Source of the DNA: Paenibacillus sp. 1001270B_150601_E10
GTDB taxonomy: Bacteria > Bacillota > Bacilli > Paenibacillales > Paenibacillaceae
NCBI RefSeq assembly: GCF_015558675.1
Contig: NZ_JADMOL010000002.1
Span: 543,820-599,026 of the forward strand
Length of the DNA stretch: 55,207 nt
Direction: 5' to 3'
The notes beneath the pieces were generated by a model. The model ran no database searches and was not told where the DNA came from. It saw nothing but the letters and a program-made list of their open reading frames with translations. Numbering within the stretch: the first letter of the stretch is position 1; every line of letters begins with the position of its first letter. Below are positions 25,034 to 34,187 of this stretch, one piece after another. The position numbers and the translations under genes were made by a program.

Positions 25034-26104
25034 TTAGGCTGGAATCAGATAGAAGGAAGCTCCCAGTATCACGTATACGACCAGCAGCAGCAGTCCTTCG
25101 TACCAGTTGGTCCGGCCATCCTGTGAGATCGATTTGGCAATAAAGACGGACACCATAATCGCAACAATCTCGATGATGGAGAATACATAGTCCATCGTGT
25201 TTCCAAAAGCGGCACTCACAAAGACTAACACCGGAGCAACGAACAAGGCGATTTGCAGGCTGCTTCCGATGGCAATTTCTACAGATGCGCCGACTTTGTT
25301 TTTCATCGCAAGGAAGATGGCAGCAGCATGCTCTGCGGCATTTCCCACAATGGCAATGACGAAAGCGCCGATAAAGAGCTCATTCATACCGAACTGCACA
25401 GACAATGCATCAAGCGTGCCCACAAGCCACTCGCTGGCAAAGGCGACCATAACGGTTGCGATCACAAGCATAAGGATGGATGTCGTCTTGCTCCAGGCAG
25501 GGCCATCCTCGACATGCGGTTCTTCTTGCTTTTGCTCTTCTGCCAAAATATCTTTATGTGTCATCATGGAGAAGACAAGCCATAGTATGTACGATAGGAT
25601 AAGTACCCCTGCAACGATAAGGCTTAGGGTGGTCACAGACTGCGAGGAGATCGTATGGGTATTGAAGAAGACGGCGGGTACGAATAAAGCAATTGTGGCT
25701 AGGACCATCAAGGAGCCGTTCATTTTTGCTAGATCGACATTAAAAGATTGCACCTTGTACTTTAAGCCCCCGCAGAATAAGCTAAGTCCAAGTACAAACA
25801 ACAGGTTGCCGATAATGGAGCCCGTTAAGCTTGCCTTCACCATCTCAAACATGCCTTCTTTGACGAGGAAGATGGCAATGATGAGCTCTGTGGCGTTCCC
25901 GAAGGTAGCATTCAGAAAGCCCCCGATTCGTTCGCCTGCATAATGGGCGACACTTTCGGTTGCCTTGCCGAGAAAGGCGGCAAGCAGCAAGATGGCTCCG
26001 GCTGAGAGAATGAAGTTTAAGATCATTCCCCAATGTAAGTAATGGCCTGCTGCGCTAGCGATAAAAAGCGCAACAAGCACGCCGTAAAATAGTTTTGTCT
26101 TCAC
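25034..26104 (-). CDS. Calcium/proton antiporter (CaCA family, ChaA/VCX type)
   Basis: This integral membrane protein of 356 residues has about eleven hydrophobic segments in two homologous halves. Each half carries the ion-binding signature of Ca2+/cation exchangers: FLNATFGNATELIIA near residue 80 and IVGNAAEHAAAIF near residue 255, with the essential glutamates. A hydrophilic loop rich in Glu/Gln (about residues 192-206) joins the halves. It should export Ca2+ in exchange for protons. The start chosen is GTG at 26104 because TGGAGG on the minus strand is 9 bases upstream; an ATG seven codons earlier includes that site. A P-type calcium ATPase is encoded elsewhere in the window. Confidence 0.92.
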   Translation of the reverse strand: MKTKLFYGVLVALFIASAAGHYLHWGMILNFILSAGAILLLAAFLGKATESVAHYAGERIGGFLNATFGNATELIIAIFLVKEGMFEMVKASLTGSIIGNLLFVLGLSLFCGGLKYKVQSFNVDLAKMNGSLMVLATIALFVPAVFFNTHTISSQSVTTLSLIVAGVLILSYILWLVFSMMTHKDILAEEQKQEEPHVEDGPAWSKTTSILMLVIATVMVAFASEWLVGTLDALSVQFGMNELFIGAFVIAIVGNAAEHAAAIFLAMKNKVGASVEIAIGSSLQIALFVAPVLVFVSAAFGNTMDYVFSIIEIVAIMVSVFIAKSISQDGRTNWYEGLLLLVVYVILGASFYLIPA

Positions 26105-26219
26105 GTTCTTTTTCCTCCATAACATAGGTTCTTCTTAAGTAAGATGAACGGTTTTAATTACCAATATACCTCGCCGAGTTCTTATTCTACACCTATTAGC
26201 AAAAGTTGAAAATACGTGT

Positions 26220-26248
26220 TTGATTTCACGAAATTGGTTCAGTACAAT
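26220..26248 (+). promoter_or_regulatory. Promoter of the Asp23-family gene
   Basis: TTGATT (26220-26225) and TACAAT (26243-26248) with a 17-base spacer. Confidence 0.6.
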
Positions 26249-26279
26249 AAAGGTAAGAATGAAAAGGAGGATGACGTCG

Positions 26280-26666
26280 ATGGCAGAGGAACAATTGTTG
26301 AATGAGGAAGGAAATATTCGAATTTCGAATGATGTCGTCGCGACCATCGCCGGCATCGCTGCCTTGGAGACGCCAGGGATTGCTGCGATGTCTGGAGGGC
26401 TATCTGAAGGATGGGCTAAGCGACTGGGCGGCAAAAACGTACAGAAGGGTGTAACCGTAGAGGTTGGTCAGGTTGAAACGGCAATTGATCTTCGCGTTAT
26501 TGTCATTTATGGAATGCCTATTCAAGAGGTTTGCCGACAGCTTCAACTTAATGTACGCGAAGCGGTTCAGAATATGACAGGACTTTCCGTCGTGGAGATC
26601 AATGTAAAGGTTGAGGGTGTGGACTTCAAGGATGAAGAGCCCGAAGAGATCCTTCGCATTAAATAA
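26280..26666 (+). CDS. Asp23/Gls24 family envelope stress response protein
   Basis: The 128-residue protein has the family core: IRISNDVVATIAGIAALETPGIAAMSG near the N-terminus, a central strand with VEVGQVETAIDLRVIVIYG and the C-terminal VVEINVKVEGVDF. Bacillus homologues are YqhY and YloU; staphylococcal Asp23 is a membrane-tethered alkaline-shock protein. YqhY has been connected to acetyl-CoA carboxylase and YloU sits next to fakA; neither neighbour is present here, so this is a third context. AAGGAGG at 26264-26270 supports the ATG at 26280 (9-base spacing) over the one at 26271. Confidence 0.9.
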   Translation: MAEEQLLNEEGNIRISNDVVATIAGIAALETPGIAAMSGGLSEGWAKRLGGKNVQKGVTVEVGQVETAIDLRVIVIYGMPIQEVCRQLQLNVREAVQNMTGLSVVEINVKVEGVDFKDEEPEEILRIK

Positions 26667-26676
26667 TGGGTAGAAA

Positions 26677-26713
26677 AAAAGACTACACAGGCCGTATTGG
26701 CCGGTAGTCTTTT
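26677..26713 (+). terminator. Shared terminator between the Asp23-family gene and ftsW
   Basis: AAAAGACTAC (26677-26686) pairs with GTAGTCTTTT (26704-26713), with an inner GGCC/GGCC pair. The convergent ftsW stop codon (26683-26685) lies within one arm, so the stem also codes for the last ftsW residues. Confidence 0.85.
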
Positions 26714-27933
26714 CTATGTTCAGTAGGACTTTTCCTCTCGGTCTTCTCTTGCACCGTCCGATTGGACTCCCTCGAGATGCTTAGCAGTATTCCGATGCTC
26801 GCCATCGTTATAAATAAGGATGTTCCCCCCGCACTAATGAACGGCAGGGTTACCCCCGTAATCGGAATCGTTCGCGTGACTCCTCCGATATTAATAAAGG
26901 CTTGTATCGCAATATTGCCGATAATGCCGACTCCCACCAGCGTTCCGAAAATGTCCGGACAGCGCAGCGCAATCAGCAATCCACGCAATACAAAGTAGGC
27001 GTAGAAGCAAAGAAAGATAGTTGTCCCGATAAATCCCAGCTCTTCTGCAATAACCGCAAAGATAAAGTCGTTGTACGGATAGGGCAGATACAAGAGCTTC
27101 TGGATGCTTTGTCCGAAGCCTGCGCCTGTCCAACCACCATGAGCGATTGCTTTTAGCGATTGAAGCAGGTTATAGCTCGCATTCTGTGCATCGTGGAATG
27201 GGTCCAGCCAAGACTGGATACGTCCCATCTTATAGTCACTGCCTGTACCATCTGAAGGAATTAGCATGTTGATACCGAGTACCGTCACAATGCCAAGCAG
27301 GCCGACGAGCGCGCAGTTCAGGATGTGCTTAAGATTTGCGCCGCCTGCTATAACGATGATTCCTGCCGTTATCGCAATGATGAAGGCCGAACCGAAGTCA
27401 GGCTGAAGCATAATGAGACCGATCACGAATCCTACGATGATCATAACAGGGAACAATCCCCGTTTGAACTCTCTAAACTTCTCGCCCTTCTTTGTGATCA
27501 GAGCGGATAAATACAGCACCATGGCGATCTTTGCAATCTCAGTAGGCTGAATACTAATTGGCCCTAATCGAAACCAGCTTCTGGCGCCGTTAATGGAAGC
27601 ACCGAAGTATGGAACGAGCAAGAGAAGGATAGCTGTAACAATAAATAAAGGCAAAAACCACTTTTTATAAAACTGATACGGGATATTCATCGCAATAAGC
27701 ATCGCAATGAGTCCAAGTACGGCCCACATCAGCTGACGTTTGACGAAGTAGAAGGCATCGAAGTTGTATAGCTTTGAAACGGCAGCAGTATTAGAACTCG
27801 CACTAAATACCATGACGACACCGAATCCCACAAGCAGTAAGGTCAGCACAAGCAGTTGGAAGTCTGGCGTACCTTTACTGAGCCGAGGAGCCGGGGGTTT
27901 ACGCTGCATGGTTTTATAAGATGTTCGATTCAA
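26683..27933 (-). CDS. ftsW: FtsW/RodA/SpoVE family peptidoglycan glycosyltransferase
   Basis: SEDS-family polymerases make glycan strands with a partner class B penicillin-binding protein. The 416-residue protein has about ten transmembrane helices, MVFSASSNTAA in the first, PTEIAKIAMVLYL near residue 132, the FAVIAEELGFIGT segment near 285 and the family signature PITGVTLPFISAGGTSL near 365. The genomic link to ylaN favours FtsW (division) over RodA, but sequence alone does not settle this. The start is TTG at 27933, 10 bases after yugN ends, with AGGGG as ribosome site, so it is probably translated together with yugN. The C-terminal codons overlap the terminator stem. Confidence 0.88.
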   Translation of the reverse strand: MNRTSYKTMQRKPPAPRLSKGTPDFQLLVLTLLLVGFGVVMVFSASSNTAAVSKLYNFDAFYFVKRQLMWAVLGLIAMLIAMNIPYQFYKKWFLPLFIVTAILLLLVPYFGASINGARSWFRLGPISIQPTEIAKIAMVLYLSALITKKGEKFREFKRGLFPVMIIVGFVIGLIMLQPDFGSAFIIAITAGIIVIAGGANLKHILNCALVGLLGIVTVLGINMLIPSDGTGSDYKMGRIQSWLDPFHDAQNASYNLLQSLKAIAHGGWTGAGFGQSIQKLLYLPYPYNDFIFAVIAEELGFIGTTIFLCFYAYFVLRGLLIALRCPDIFGTLVGVGIIGNIAIQAFINIGGVTRTIPITGVTLPFISAGGTSLFITMASIGILLSISRESNRTVQEKTERKSPTEHRKDYRPIRPV

Positions 27934-27943
27934 GGAGAAACCC

Positions 27944-28291
27944 CTAAGCAGCCAAGGCTTGCTTCAATTGCTCAAGCTTTTGCTTTGCTGTTTTCAGAAT
28001 GTTCTGAGGAATCGGAGTTTCGTAATCAACACCGTGCGGGAAGGATGCACGTCCCATGTAGACTGCTTCGATTTGCAGGAGCGCGTCAGGCTTCTCGAGC
28101 TTTCCTTCCGTTACGCGCGTATTAATACGAACGTAATAATCCTCATGATTCTGTTTATCCTCGATCTTTAGATCGTATGTAGCGCGATAGTATTCCCATT
28201 GCCCACGAAAAAAGCCGAGTTCTTCAGATACTTCGTCTAAGTAGGCTAATTCTGATACAAGACCATTCAGGCCTGAATTCTCAATAATCAT
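27944..28291 (-). CDS. YugN-like family protein
   Basis: The 115-residue protein resembles B. subtilis YugN: IENSGLNGLVSELAYLDEVSEELG at the N-terminus, the FFRGQWEYYRATYDLKI core, a VRINTR strand, the HGVDYETPIPQNIL segment and a helical C-terminus. The family is confined to Bacillales and its function is unknown. The start follows AAGGAGG on the minus strand. It is the first gene of a likely two-gene leftward unit with ftsW. Confidence 0.82.
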   Translation of the reverse strand: MIIENSGLNGLVSELAYLDEVSEELGFFRGQWEYYRATYDLKIEDKQNHEDYYVRINTRVTEGKLEKPDALLQIEAVYMGRASFPHGVDYETPIPQNILKTAKQKLEQLKQALAA

Positions 28292-28595
28292 GTGCCATTT
28301 CCTCCTTAAATTCTACAGTCGCCAACTTCAATCTATTCCATGATAGTATGTTTGAACCCGTTCTGCAAGATAGCTGGAGGATCAATGTCTACGGAAGAGA
28401 AAGGAAATGATGTGACAAATTCGTGAATTAATATACAACGTGCTTGTCTCTATAATTCCTATTTAAAGGAAAGGGGTGGCTAATAAATGTAAGCTGAGTG
28501 TGAGCGCATGATTCGCAAGAATCCTGCATGCAACGCTAAAAGAGGTTATGCTACAATAGAATCCAAACCGATCGATAGTACGATGGGAGAGGACG
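28292..28595. other. Intergenic region before the M20 peptidase gene
   Basis: This 304-base gap between divergent genes holds a likely rightward promoter (28428-28456). Beyond it I see only very short frames, such as a 13-codon frame at 28385 after TGGAGG, and no stable hairpin. Confidence 0.4.
28428..28456 (+). promoter_or_regulatory. Candidate promoter upstream of the M20 gene
   Basis: TTAATA (28428-28433) and a perfect TATAAT (28451-28456) with a 17-base spacer. The leader to the coding start would be about 130 bases. Confidence 0.5.
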
Positions 28596-29780
28596 TTGAG
28601 GACTATGGACAATTGGAGCATTCATCAGGATGAATGGAACTTCGAAGATACGATCCAATGGCGCAGATATCTACATATGCATCCTGAGCTTTCTTATCAG
28701 GAAAAAGAAACGTCAGCTTTTATCGCTCAGAAGCTAGTGGAATTCGGATGGAATGTGAAAAGGAACGTGGGCGGCTACGGCGTCGTCGGGACGATCCGAA
28801 ATGGAGAAGGGCCTGTCGTTGCGCTTCGCGCGGATATGGATGCCCTTCCGATTCAAGACGAGAAAAAATGCGAATATCGTTCAACCGTAGACAATGTCAT
28901 GCATGCCTGCGGCCATGATGGCCACGTTGCATCTTTGCTCAGCACTGCGAGAATGCTGGCGAAGCATAAAGAGAAGTGGAGTGGCGAGATTCGTCTAATC
29001 TTCCAGCCGGCGGAAGAGGTAAGTCCAGGAGGTGCGCAGGCCATGATCAAGGAAGGCGTCCTGAAAGGCGTCAATGCTATCTATGGCGTTCACCTCTGGT
29101 CACCGCTCGAGACGGGAAAGATCGCTACACGTGCAGGAGCGATGATGGCGGCTGTGGATGACTTTAGCCTTACGATCCACGGGAAGGGCGGCCACGGCGG
29201 AATACCGAATGCATGCGTGGATACCGTAGTCATTGGTGCAGCCATTGTGCAGCAGCTGCAGACGATCGTAAGCCGGAATGTTTCTCCGCTTGAGCCGGCG
29301 GTTATTACAGTGGGGTCCTTGCAGGCAGGAAGCACGCAGAATGTGATCGCGGACCGCGCCAAGTTGAAAGGGACGGTGCGATCCTTTCATCCCGAGGTGC
29401 GCAAGCTTCTGCGAGAAAGACTAGAGACAATGATTGAGCATATTTGCGCGATGCATGGCGCCACTTACCAGCTGGATTATAAGGTGGGTTATCCAGCTGT
29501 CGTTAATCCGGTGGAAGAAGTCGAGAGAGTAGAACGCGTGGTGAAGGAGATCTTTGGAGAGGAAGCGGTGGCCTCAACGGATATGATGATGCCAGCAGAA
29601 GACTTCTCCTATTATTTGAAGGAAGTTCCCGGCTGCTTTGTGTTTGTTGGCGCAGGCAACAGGGAAGCCGCTCAATTCCCTCATCACCATCCCCGTTTTG
29701 ATATTGAGGAAATTTCGATGCAATATGCGTCTAAGCTGCTGATGATGTTGGCGCTTGATGCTTTGGACACTTATAAATAA
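28596..29780 (+). CDS. M20 family amidohydrolase/peptidase
   Basis: The 394-residue zinc enzyme belongs to the M20D branch (hippurate hydrolase, IAA-amino acid hydrolase, N-acetyl-amino acid deacetylase). Metal-binding motifs are MHACGHDGHVA near residue 107 (Cys and His), FQPAEEVSPGGA with the catalytic Glu pair near 141, GVHLWSP near 169, and PAEDFSYYL near 333. A lid domain lies between about 190 and 300. The substrate cannot be inferred. The start is uncertain: TTG at 28596 has GGGAG 6 bases upstream, while ATG at 28605 (MDNWSI) is the nearest ATG. It is followed by a CBS-domain gene 119 bases on. Confidence 0.88.
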   Translation: MRTMDNWSIHQDEWNFEDTIQWRRYLHMHPELSYQEKETSAFIAQKLVEFGWNVKRNVGGYGVVGTIRNGEGPVVALRADMDALPIQDEKKCEYRSTVDNVMHACGHDGHVASLLSTARMLAKHKEKWSGEIRLIFQPAEEVSPGGAQAMIKEGVLKGVNAIYGVHLWSPLETGKIATRAGAMMAAVDDFSLTIHGKGGHGGIPNACVDTVVIGAAIVQQLQTIVSRNVSPLEPAVITVGSLQAGSTQNVIADRAKLKGTVRSFHPEVRKLLRERLETMIEHICAMHGATYQLDYKVGYPAVVNPVEEVERVERVVKEIFGEEAVASTDMMMPAEDFSYYLKEVPGCFVFVGAGNREAAQFPHHHPRFDIEEISMQYASKLLMMLALDALDTYK

Positions 29781-29899
29781 GCAGGCTTGCAAGGATAAAC
29801 GAATAGAACGGCGATATAAGGGGAAATCTATCCAAGAATGATAAGAACTTGGAGGTTTCCTCTTTTTCATATCTCAACTTGAACAGGAGTGATGAGCTC

Positions 29900-30325
29900 A
29901 TGTCCCAGATCAAGGATGTTATGTCTCAGCCTACCGCAACACTAACGACGCAGGATAATGTATATGAGGCGGCTGTGCTGATGAAGCAATACAATGTAGG
30001 GTTCATTCCCGTGCTTGAACAAGATAGGGTCGTTGGCCTATTAACGGACCGTGATATCGTTGTTCGAGGCATTGCTGAGAAGAAGCCCAATTCTTCTAGA
30101 ATTCGTCATGTAATGACAGAGCAGCTAATCACGATTTCTCCAGATCAATCTATTGATGAGGCAGCAGATCTTATGGCTGAGCATCAAATTCGGCGTCTGC
30201 TTGTAGTAGACAACGGAAAGCTTGTTGGCATCGTATCGCTCGGCGATTTGGCCGTTCGAACTCCTTTAATGGATGAAGCGAGCCATGCCCTAAGTGAGAT
30301 TTCAGAATCGCCTTATACGCACTAG
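29900..30325 (+). CDS. Two-CBS-domain protein
   Basis: The 141-residue protein is a tandem CBS pair: the first motif begins IKDVMSQPTATLTTQDNVYEA with ends LLTDRDIVVRG, the second begins VMTEQLITISPDQSIDEAAD with ends IVSLGDLAVR. Such pairs bind adenine nucleotides. It resembles B. subtilis YhcV and related stress-linked proteins. AcuB also contains CBS domains, but this protein lacks AcuB's C-terminal ACT-like region and is far from acuA-acuC, so it is not assigned as AcuB. The start at 29900 follows CAGGAGTGATG. Confidence 0.88.
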   Translation: MSQIKDVMSQPTATLTTQDNVYEAAVLMKQYNVGFIPVLEQDRVVGLLTDRDIVVRGIAEKKPNSSRIRHVMTEQLITISPDQSIDEAADLMAEHQIRRLLVVDNGKLVGIVSLGDLAVRTPLMDEASHALSEISESPYTH

Positions 30326-30350
30326 ACAAGTTTAGGGATCTGCACAGGTT

Positions 30351-30405
30351 CATCTCCTATCTCATGAAGGATTTTTTCCTTATGTGCAGGAGATGGACTT
30401 TTTTT
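30351..30405 (+). terminator. Terminator after the CBS gene
   Basis: CATCTCCT (30351-30358) pairs with AGGAGATG (30388-30395), followed by seven T. Confidence 0.75.
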
Positions 30406-30475
30406 ATATGGTCGGTATATAGGGTGTTGGGCTGGATTCTTTCATTCATTAGCAAATGACAGGAGGTTCGGATAC

Positions 30476-32191
30476 ATGAAGCGCTCGTTCGACTTGATCG
30501 TCCAGCAGGATTTAACGCTGCTCGTCTACGACAAAAGCCCTCACTACGATAACATTCGCCTATCGATCCAGCGTTTCTCGATGCTGGTTAAGCATCCTGT
30601 GGGGATTCATACCTTTCGGATGTCGCCCATCACGTTATGGAATGCTGCTGCCATAGGCATGAAGAGTGACGAAGTCATCTCTGCTTTAGAGCAGTATGCA
30701 TCCGCTCCTGTTCCAATGAAGGTAAAACAGGATATCACGCTTTGGATGGATCGATATGGCCTGTTCACGCTTGAAGGTGAAGAAGGCTCTGACATACTGC
30801 TGCTTCGCTGCAGGGATGTCCATGTCCTAAGCCGGATGATGCAGGATGGGGAAATTGGACTTCTGATAAGCGGAAAACTAGCGGAGGATTGCGTGATTGT
30901 CCAGCCGAAAAATCGAGGAAGGATTAAGCGAGACCTGGCTAGAGCCGGTTATCCGATTATCGATCGGGTGGGTTATCGTGAAGGGGAAAGGCTTTCCTTT
31001 TCATTGGCAGACCCTGCTGATGAGGGAAAAGGGCGGACTTTCAGCCTCAGAAGCTATCAGCAGGAGGCCGTGCAGGCATTTATAGGCTCCGAGACACTGC
31101 CAGGAGGCGATGGCGTTGTGGTGCTTCCGTGCGGAGCAGGAAAGACGGTTGTGGGAATCGGAGCAATCGCCGCGCTTCAAAGCGAAACCTTAATCCTGAC
31201 GTCCAATGCAACTTCTGTTAAGCAGTGGAAGGCAGAGCTTCTAAGGAAGACAACGCTTCGTGAGGATCAGATCGGCACTTACACATCGACTGAAAAAGAG
31301 GTTCGCCCGATCACGATCTCTACGTATCAGATGATGACGTTCCGCCGTTCTGACGAGGACGAATGGATTCATATGCGGCTCTTCCATGAGCGCAATTGGG
31401 GGTTGCTTATTTATGATGAGGTGCACCTGCTTCCAGCCCCGGTTTTTCGTACAACAGCAGACCTCCAAGCCGCAAGGCGGTTAGGGCTGACAGCCACGCT
31501 TGTGCGCGAGGACGGCTGCGAGAAGGACGTATTCTCCCTTATAGGACCAAAGCGCTATGAACAGCCTTGGAAGAGCCTCGAGAAGGAAGGCTGGATCGCG
31601 ACGGTACATTGCGTGGAGGTGCGCGTAGATATGGAAGAAGAGACGCATGAGCGCTATCTGGCTGCATCTGAACGGGAAAAAGCACGTATTGCAGGTGAAA
31701 ATGAGCAAAAGGAGCTTGTTGTGAACCGTCTGCTTGAGCGACATGCTTCTGCGCCTACCTTAATCATCGGGCAATATTTGAACCAGCTAAGGACGTTGTC
31801 CGAACGGCTCCGTATCCCGTTAATGACAGGAGAGACTCCACAGCAGGAGAGGGAAAGGCTGTATCAGCAGTTTCGCTCCGGAGAGCTTCGAAGCCTGATT
31901 GTATCCAAGGTAGCGAACTTTGCAGTCGACTTGCCGGATGCCACGATTGCCATCCAAGTGTCAGGAAGTTTCGGGTCGCGGCAAGAAGAAGCGCAGCGTA
32001 TCGGACGGGTGCTTCGGCCTAAATCCGATGGAAGAGAGGCTTATTTCTATTCAGTAGTTACAGATCGGTCGAAAGAGCAGGAGTTTGCGAGAAAAAGACA
32101 GTTATTTTTAGCGGAACAGGGCTACACTTATGATGTGATGAAAGGAGAGGGAATCTATGAAGTTGAGTCAGTTGAGAATGATGATGCCTAG
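30476..32191 (+). CDS. XPB/Rad25-type DNA helicase
   Basis: The 571-residue superfamily 2 helicase resembles archaeal and bacterial XPB. The N-terminal 190 residues include a damage-recognition-like region (DCVIVQPKNRGRIKRDLARAGYP). The motor then shows LRSYQQEAV (Q-motif), the Walker A LPCGAGKT near 223, DEVH at 314-317, LTATLVREDG (motif III), and the C-terminal RecA half with IGQYLNQL, VSKVANFAVDLPDA and QEEAQRIGRVLRPK (motif VI). Eukaryotic XPB opens DNA in repair and transcription; the bacterial role is unsettled. It overlaps the next gene by 35 bases, so the two are coupled. The start follows CAGGAGG. Confidence 0.9.
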   Translation: MKRSFDLIVQQDLTLLVYDKSPHYDNIRLSIQRFSMLVKHPVGIHTFRMSPITLWNAAAIGMKSDEVISALEQYASAPVPMKVKQDITLWMDRYGLFTLEGEEGSDILLLRCRDVHVLSRMMQDGEIGLLISGKLAEDCVIVQPKNRGRIKRDLARAGYPIIDRVGYREGERLSFSLADPADEGKGRTFSLRSYQQEAVQAFIGSETLPGGDGVVVLPCGAGKTVVGIGAIAALQSETLILTSNATSVKQWKAELLRKTTLREDQIGTYTSTEKEVRPITISTYQMMTFRRSDEDEWIHMRLFHERNWGLLIYDEVHLLPAPVFRTTADLQAARRLGLTATLVREDGCEKDVFSLIGPKRYEQPWKSLEKEGWIATVHCVEVRVDMEEETHERYLAASEREKARIAGENEQKELVVNRLLERHASAPTLIIGQYLNQLRTLSERLRIPLMTGETPQQERERLYQQFRSGELRSLIVSKVANFAVDLPDATIAIQVSGSFGSRQEEAQRIGRVLRPKSDGREAYFYSVVTDRSKEQEFARKRQLFLAEQGYTYDVMKGEGIYEVESVENDDA

Positions 32192-34160
32192 GACGGATGA
32201 CGAACATCCAGTCGCTCAGAAGTGGCGCAAGTATGAGCAGTCTGAGCAGGCGATCATCGATGTTTATGAAAGACTGTCTCCCGAGCTGAAAAAAATATAT
32301 AAGGTGCTTATGCAGCTTGCAGGCCCTCTCCCTTTTGATCAGCATAAGCTTGAGGCGTGGAATGGACAATGCGAGGAATGTCCGATCGGTTATGTGTGCG
32401 CAGCTTTGCCCGTTTATATGGGGCTAGGCTTGCTAGCACCCTTAAAGTGGTCGTGGGATGAGACACTATACGTCATTCCTAGAGACATATACGAAGCTGT
32501 CTTAAGTAGACAGGCGGAAGAGCGGCTCAACGACAAGGATGTTCAATACGAGGGCAGTCTCCTTGATCTGAGTCCTGTACCGCCCTCTTCATCCATTGAA
32601 GCGGGTGAAGGAGTAGTTCATGATTTATTTCGCTTGATGGTGATGGCAGCAAAAGGCGAGCTTTCGTTGACGTCGAAAGGCTTGCTGCCGAAAAAGACGA
32701 TTCAGCGTATAGAAGGCGCGCTGCAGATCAAAAGTGACGGGTTGACCGCGTGCAATGTTCAATTTTCCCCTTTGCCGTTTGCTTCACCTGCGCTTTCATT
32801 TCTGCTTGATATCGCATGTTCACTTAAGATGCTGACGAAGCATGCTGATCGGTATCAAGCTGAACCTAACCAGTTGAAGCACTGGCTTGCATGTTCGCCG
32901 GAGGAATGGAGGCAGGCGATATATGATGCGGTTCTGGAACAATATTTGCCGCAAGAAATCGATCTGCATCAGGGGATTATTGAGCTGGCGCTTGGTGGAC
33001 ATGCCTCCGAGTGGCGATCCGTACAAGGAATGACGGCGTCCGTTCAGGCATTGTATCACAAGCCGCAAAGGTTGCTAGACAAGCTTCAAGCATGGCTGCT
33101 AGCCGCTCATACCCTAGGGCTGTGCGACCTTGGAGAGTGCGCTGGCGAATGGTTCTATCGCTGGCAAGTTTCGAAGGTGAAGATGATCTCCGAGCCGGCT
33201 TGGGAGATTTCCCCGTCGTTATTTGTACAGCCAGACTTTGAGATTATCGCTGCGCCGGAATGCTCGTTCTCCGTTCGCTATGAGCTTGAGATGATTGCAG
33301 AGCTTCAAGCATCAGAGCCCTTAGCCATCTATCGGCTGACGAAGGATTCCTTTGTTCAAGCTGCCGGCAGGGGACGGAGCTCTAGTTTTATTCATCATTT
33401 TTTGAAGGAGCATGCTGTGGATGATCTTCCGGATGCGATCGTGGATGCCCTTCAGCAATGGTCTCTTCAATTAGGGAGGGCTTATTTTCAAGAAGTTTTG
33501 CTTGTACGATGCAAGGATGAGGAGGCAGCACTTCAAATTCAGCGCGAATGTGAGAGGGAATTGGCTCAAGGCATTCTGGTGCCTATAGGCAGTTTAGACT
33601 ATATCGTTGTAGCCGATAAGGCGGATGAGGTTGCACAGCGACTCATGCGATTAGGCTTATTTTCACCAGATTCCATAGGTTCAAAAGGGAATGACAAGCT
33701 GGAATGCCCACCAGTCATATCGAACTATCTTGCTCATGAAAAGAAGGAGAATGATGAGCGAACAGGGTGTGTTGAGCGGTTCGCCTCGGATGATTTGAAA
33801 GGAACAGTTTACAGTACTGGTAGCTTGCAGTATTATGAAATGGACGCGGTAATTTCAGAAGCGAATGCCGCATCAGCACCGTATAATCGACTTCCAGAGA
33901 TGTGGACCAAGTCGATGCGTACGTATCATGCTTCAACGATGAAGGAGCTGATTCAGACTGCGATTGAGCTGAAATTGTCGATTGAAGTAGAGCTTCAACA
34001 TGAAGAACGAAGACAGCTTACCCCATGGCGTCTTCAGGGCACGCCCGCTGAGCTTACGCTCCTTGAGGCTTCTATGGACAACAGCAATCGATTGAATCGG
34101 GAATCCTTTGACCCGAAGCAGTTCAGAGGCGTACGCATTCTGCTTCCAGCATGGCTCTGA
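32157..34160 (+). CDS. XPB companion protein with helicase-associated (XPB N-terminal-like) domain
   Basis: The 667-residue protein starts inside the 3' end of the XPB gene, after AAAGGAGAGG. Its middle (about 360-510) carries LFVQPDFEIIAAPECS and RYELEMIAELQASEPLAIYRLTKDS, which I recognise as the helicase-associated domain shared with the N-terminus of eukaryotic XPB/Ssl2. N-terminal regions look like winged-helix segments (VYERLSPELKKIYKVLMQLAG). No helicase motifs are present. The C-terminus includes a WYL-like or strand-rich segment ending RGVRILLPAWL. The most economical view is that bacterial XPB is split: motor in one gene, accessory domain in this one. That they form a complex is inference from coupling. 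Confidence 0.82.
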   Translation: MKLSQLRMMMPRTDDEHPVAQKWRKYEQSEQAIIDVYERLSPELKKIYKVLMQLAGPLPFDQHKLEAWNGQCEECPIGYVCAALPVYMGLGLLAPLKWSWDETLYVIPRDIYEAVLSRQAEERLNDKDVQYEGSLLDLSPVPPSSSIEAGEGVVHDLFRLMVMAAKGELSLTSKGLLPKKTIQRIEGALQIKSDGLTACNVQFSPLPFASPALSFLLDIACSLKMLTKHADRYQAEPNQLKHWLACSPEEWRQAIYDAVLEQYLPQEIDLHQGIIELALGGHASEWRSVQGMTASVQALYHKPQRLLDKLQAWLLAAHTLGLCDLGECAGEWFYRWQVSKVKMISEPAWEISPSLFVQPDFEIIAAPECSFSVRYELEMIAELQASEPLAIYRLTKDSFVQAAGRGRSSSFIHHFLKEHAVDDLPDAIVDALQQWSLQLGRAYFQEVLLVRCKDEEAALQIQRECERELAQGILVPIGSLDYIVVADKADEVAQRLMRLGLFSPDSIGSKGNDKLECPPVISNYLAHEKKENDERTGCVERFASDDLKGTVYSTGSLQYYEMDAVISEANAASAPYNRLPEMWTKSMRTYHASTMKELIQTAIELKLSIEVELQHEERRQLTPWRLQGTPAELTLLEASMDNSNRLNRESFDPKQFRGVRILLPAWL

Positions 34161-34187
34161 GAGTGATTGCGGTAGCCTTAATGAGAA

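Noticed and set aside
28385-28426. 13-codon frame after TGGAGG in the yugN-M20 gap
   Set aside because: Too short, spacing only 4 bases, and the candidate promoter lies downstream of it.
29900-30325. Displaced acuB
   Set aside because: Only two CBS domains with no C-terminal ACT-like region; 19 kb from acuA-acuC.
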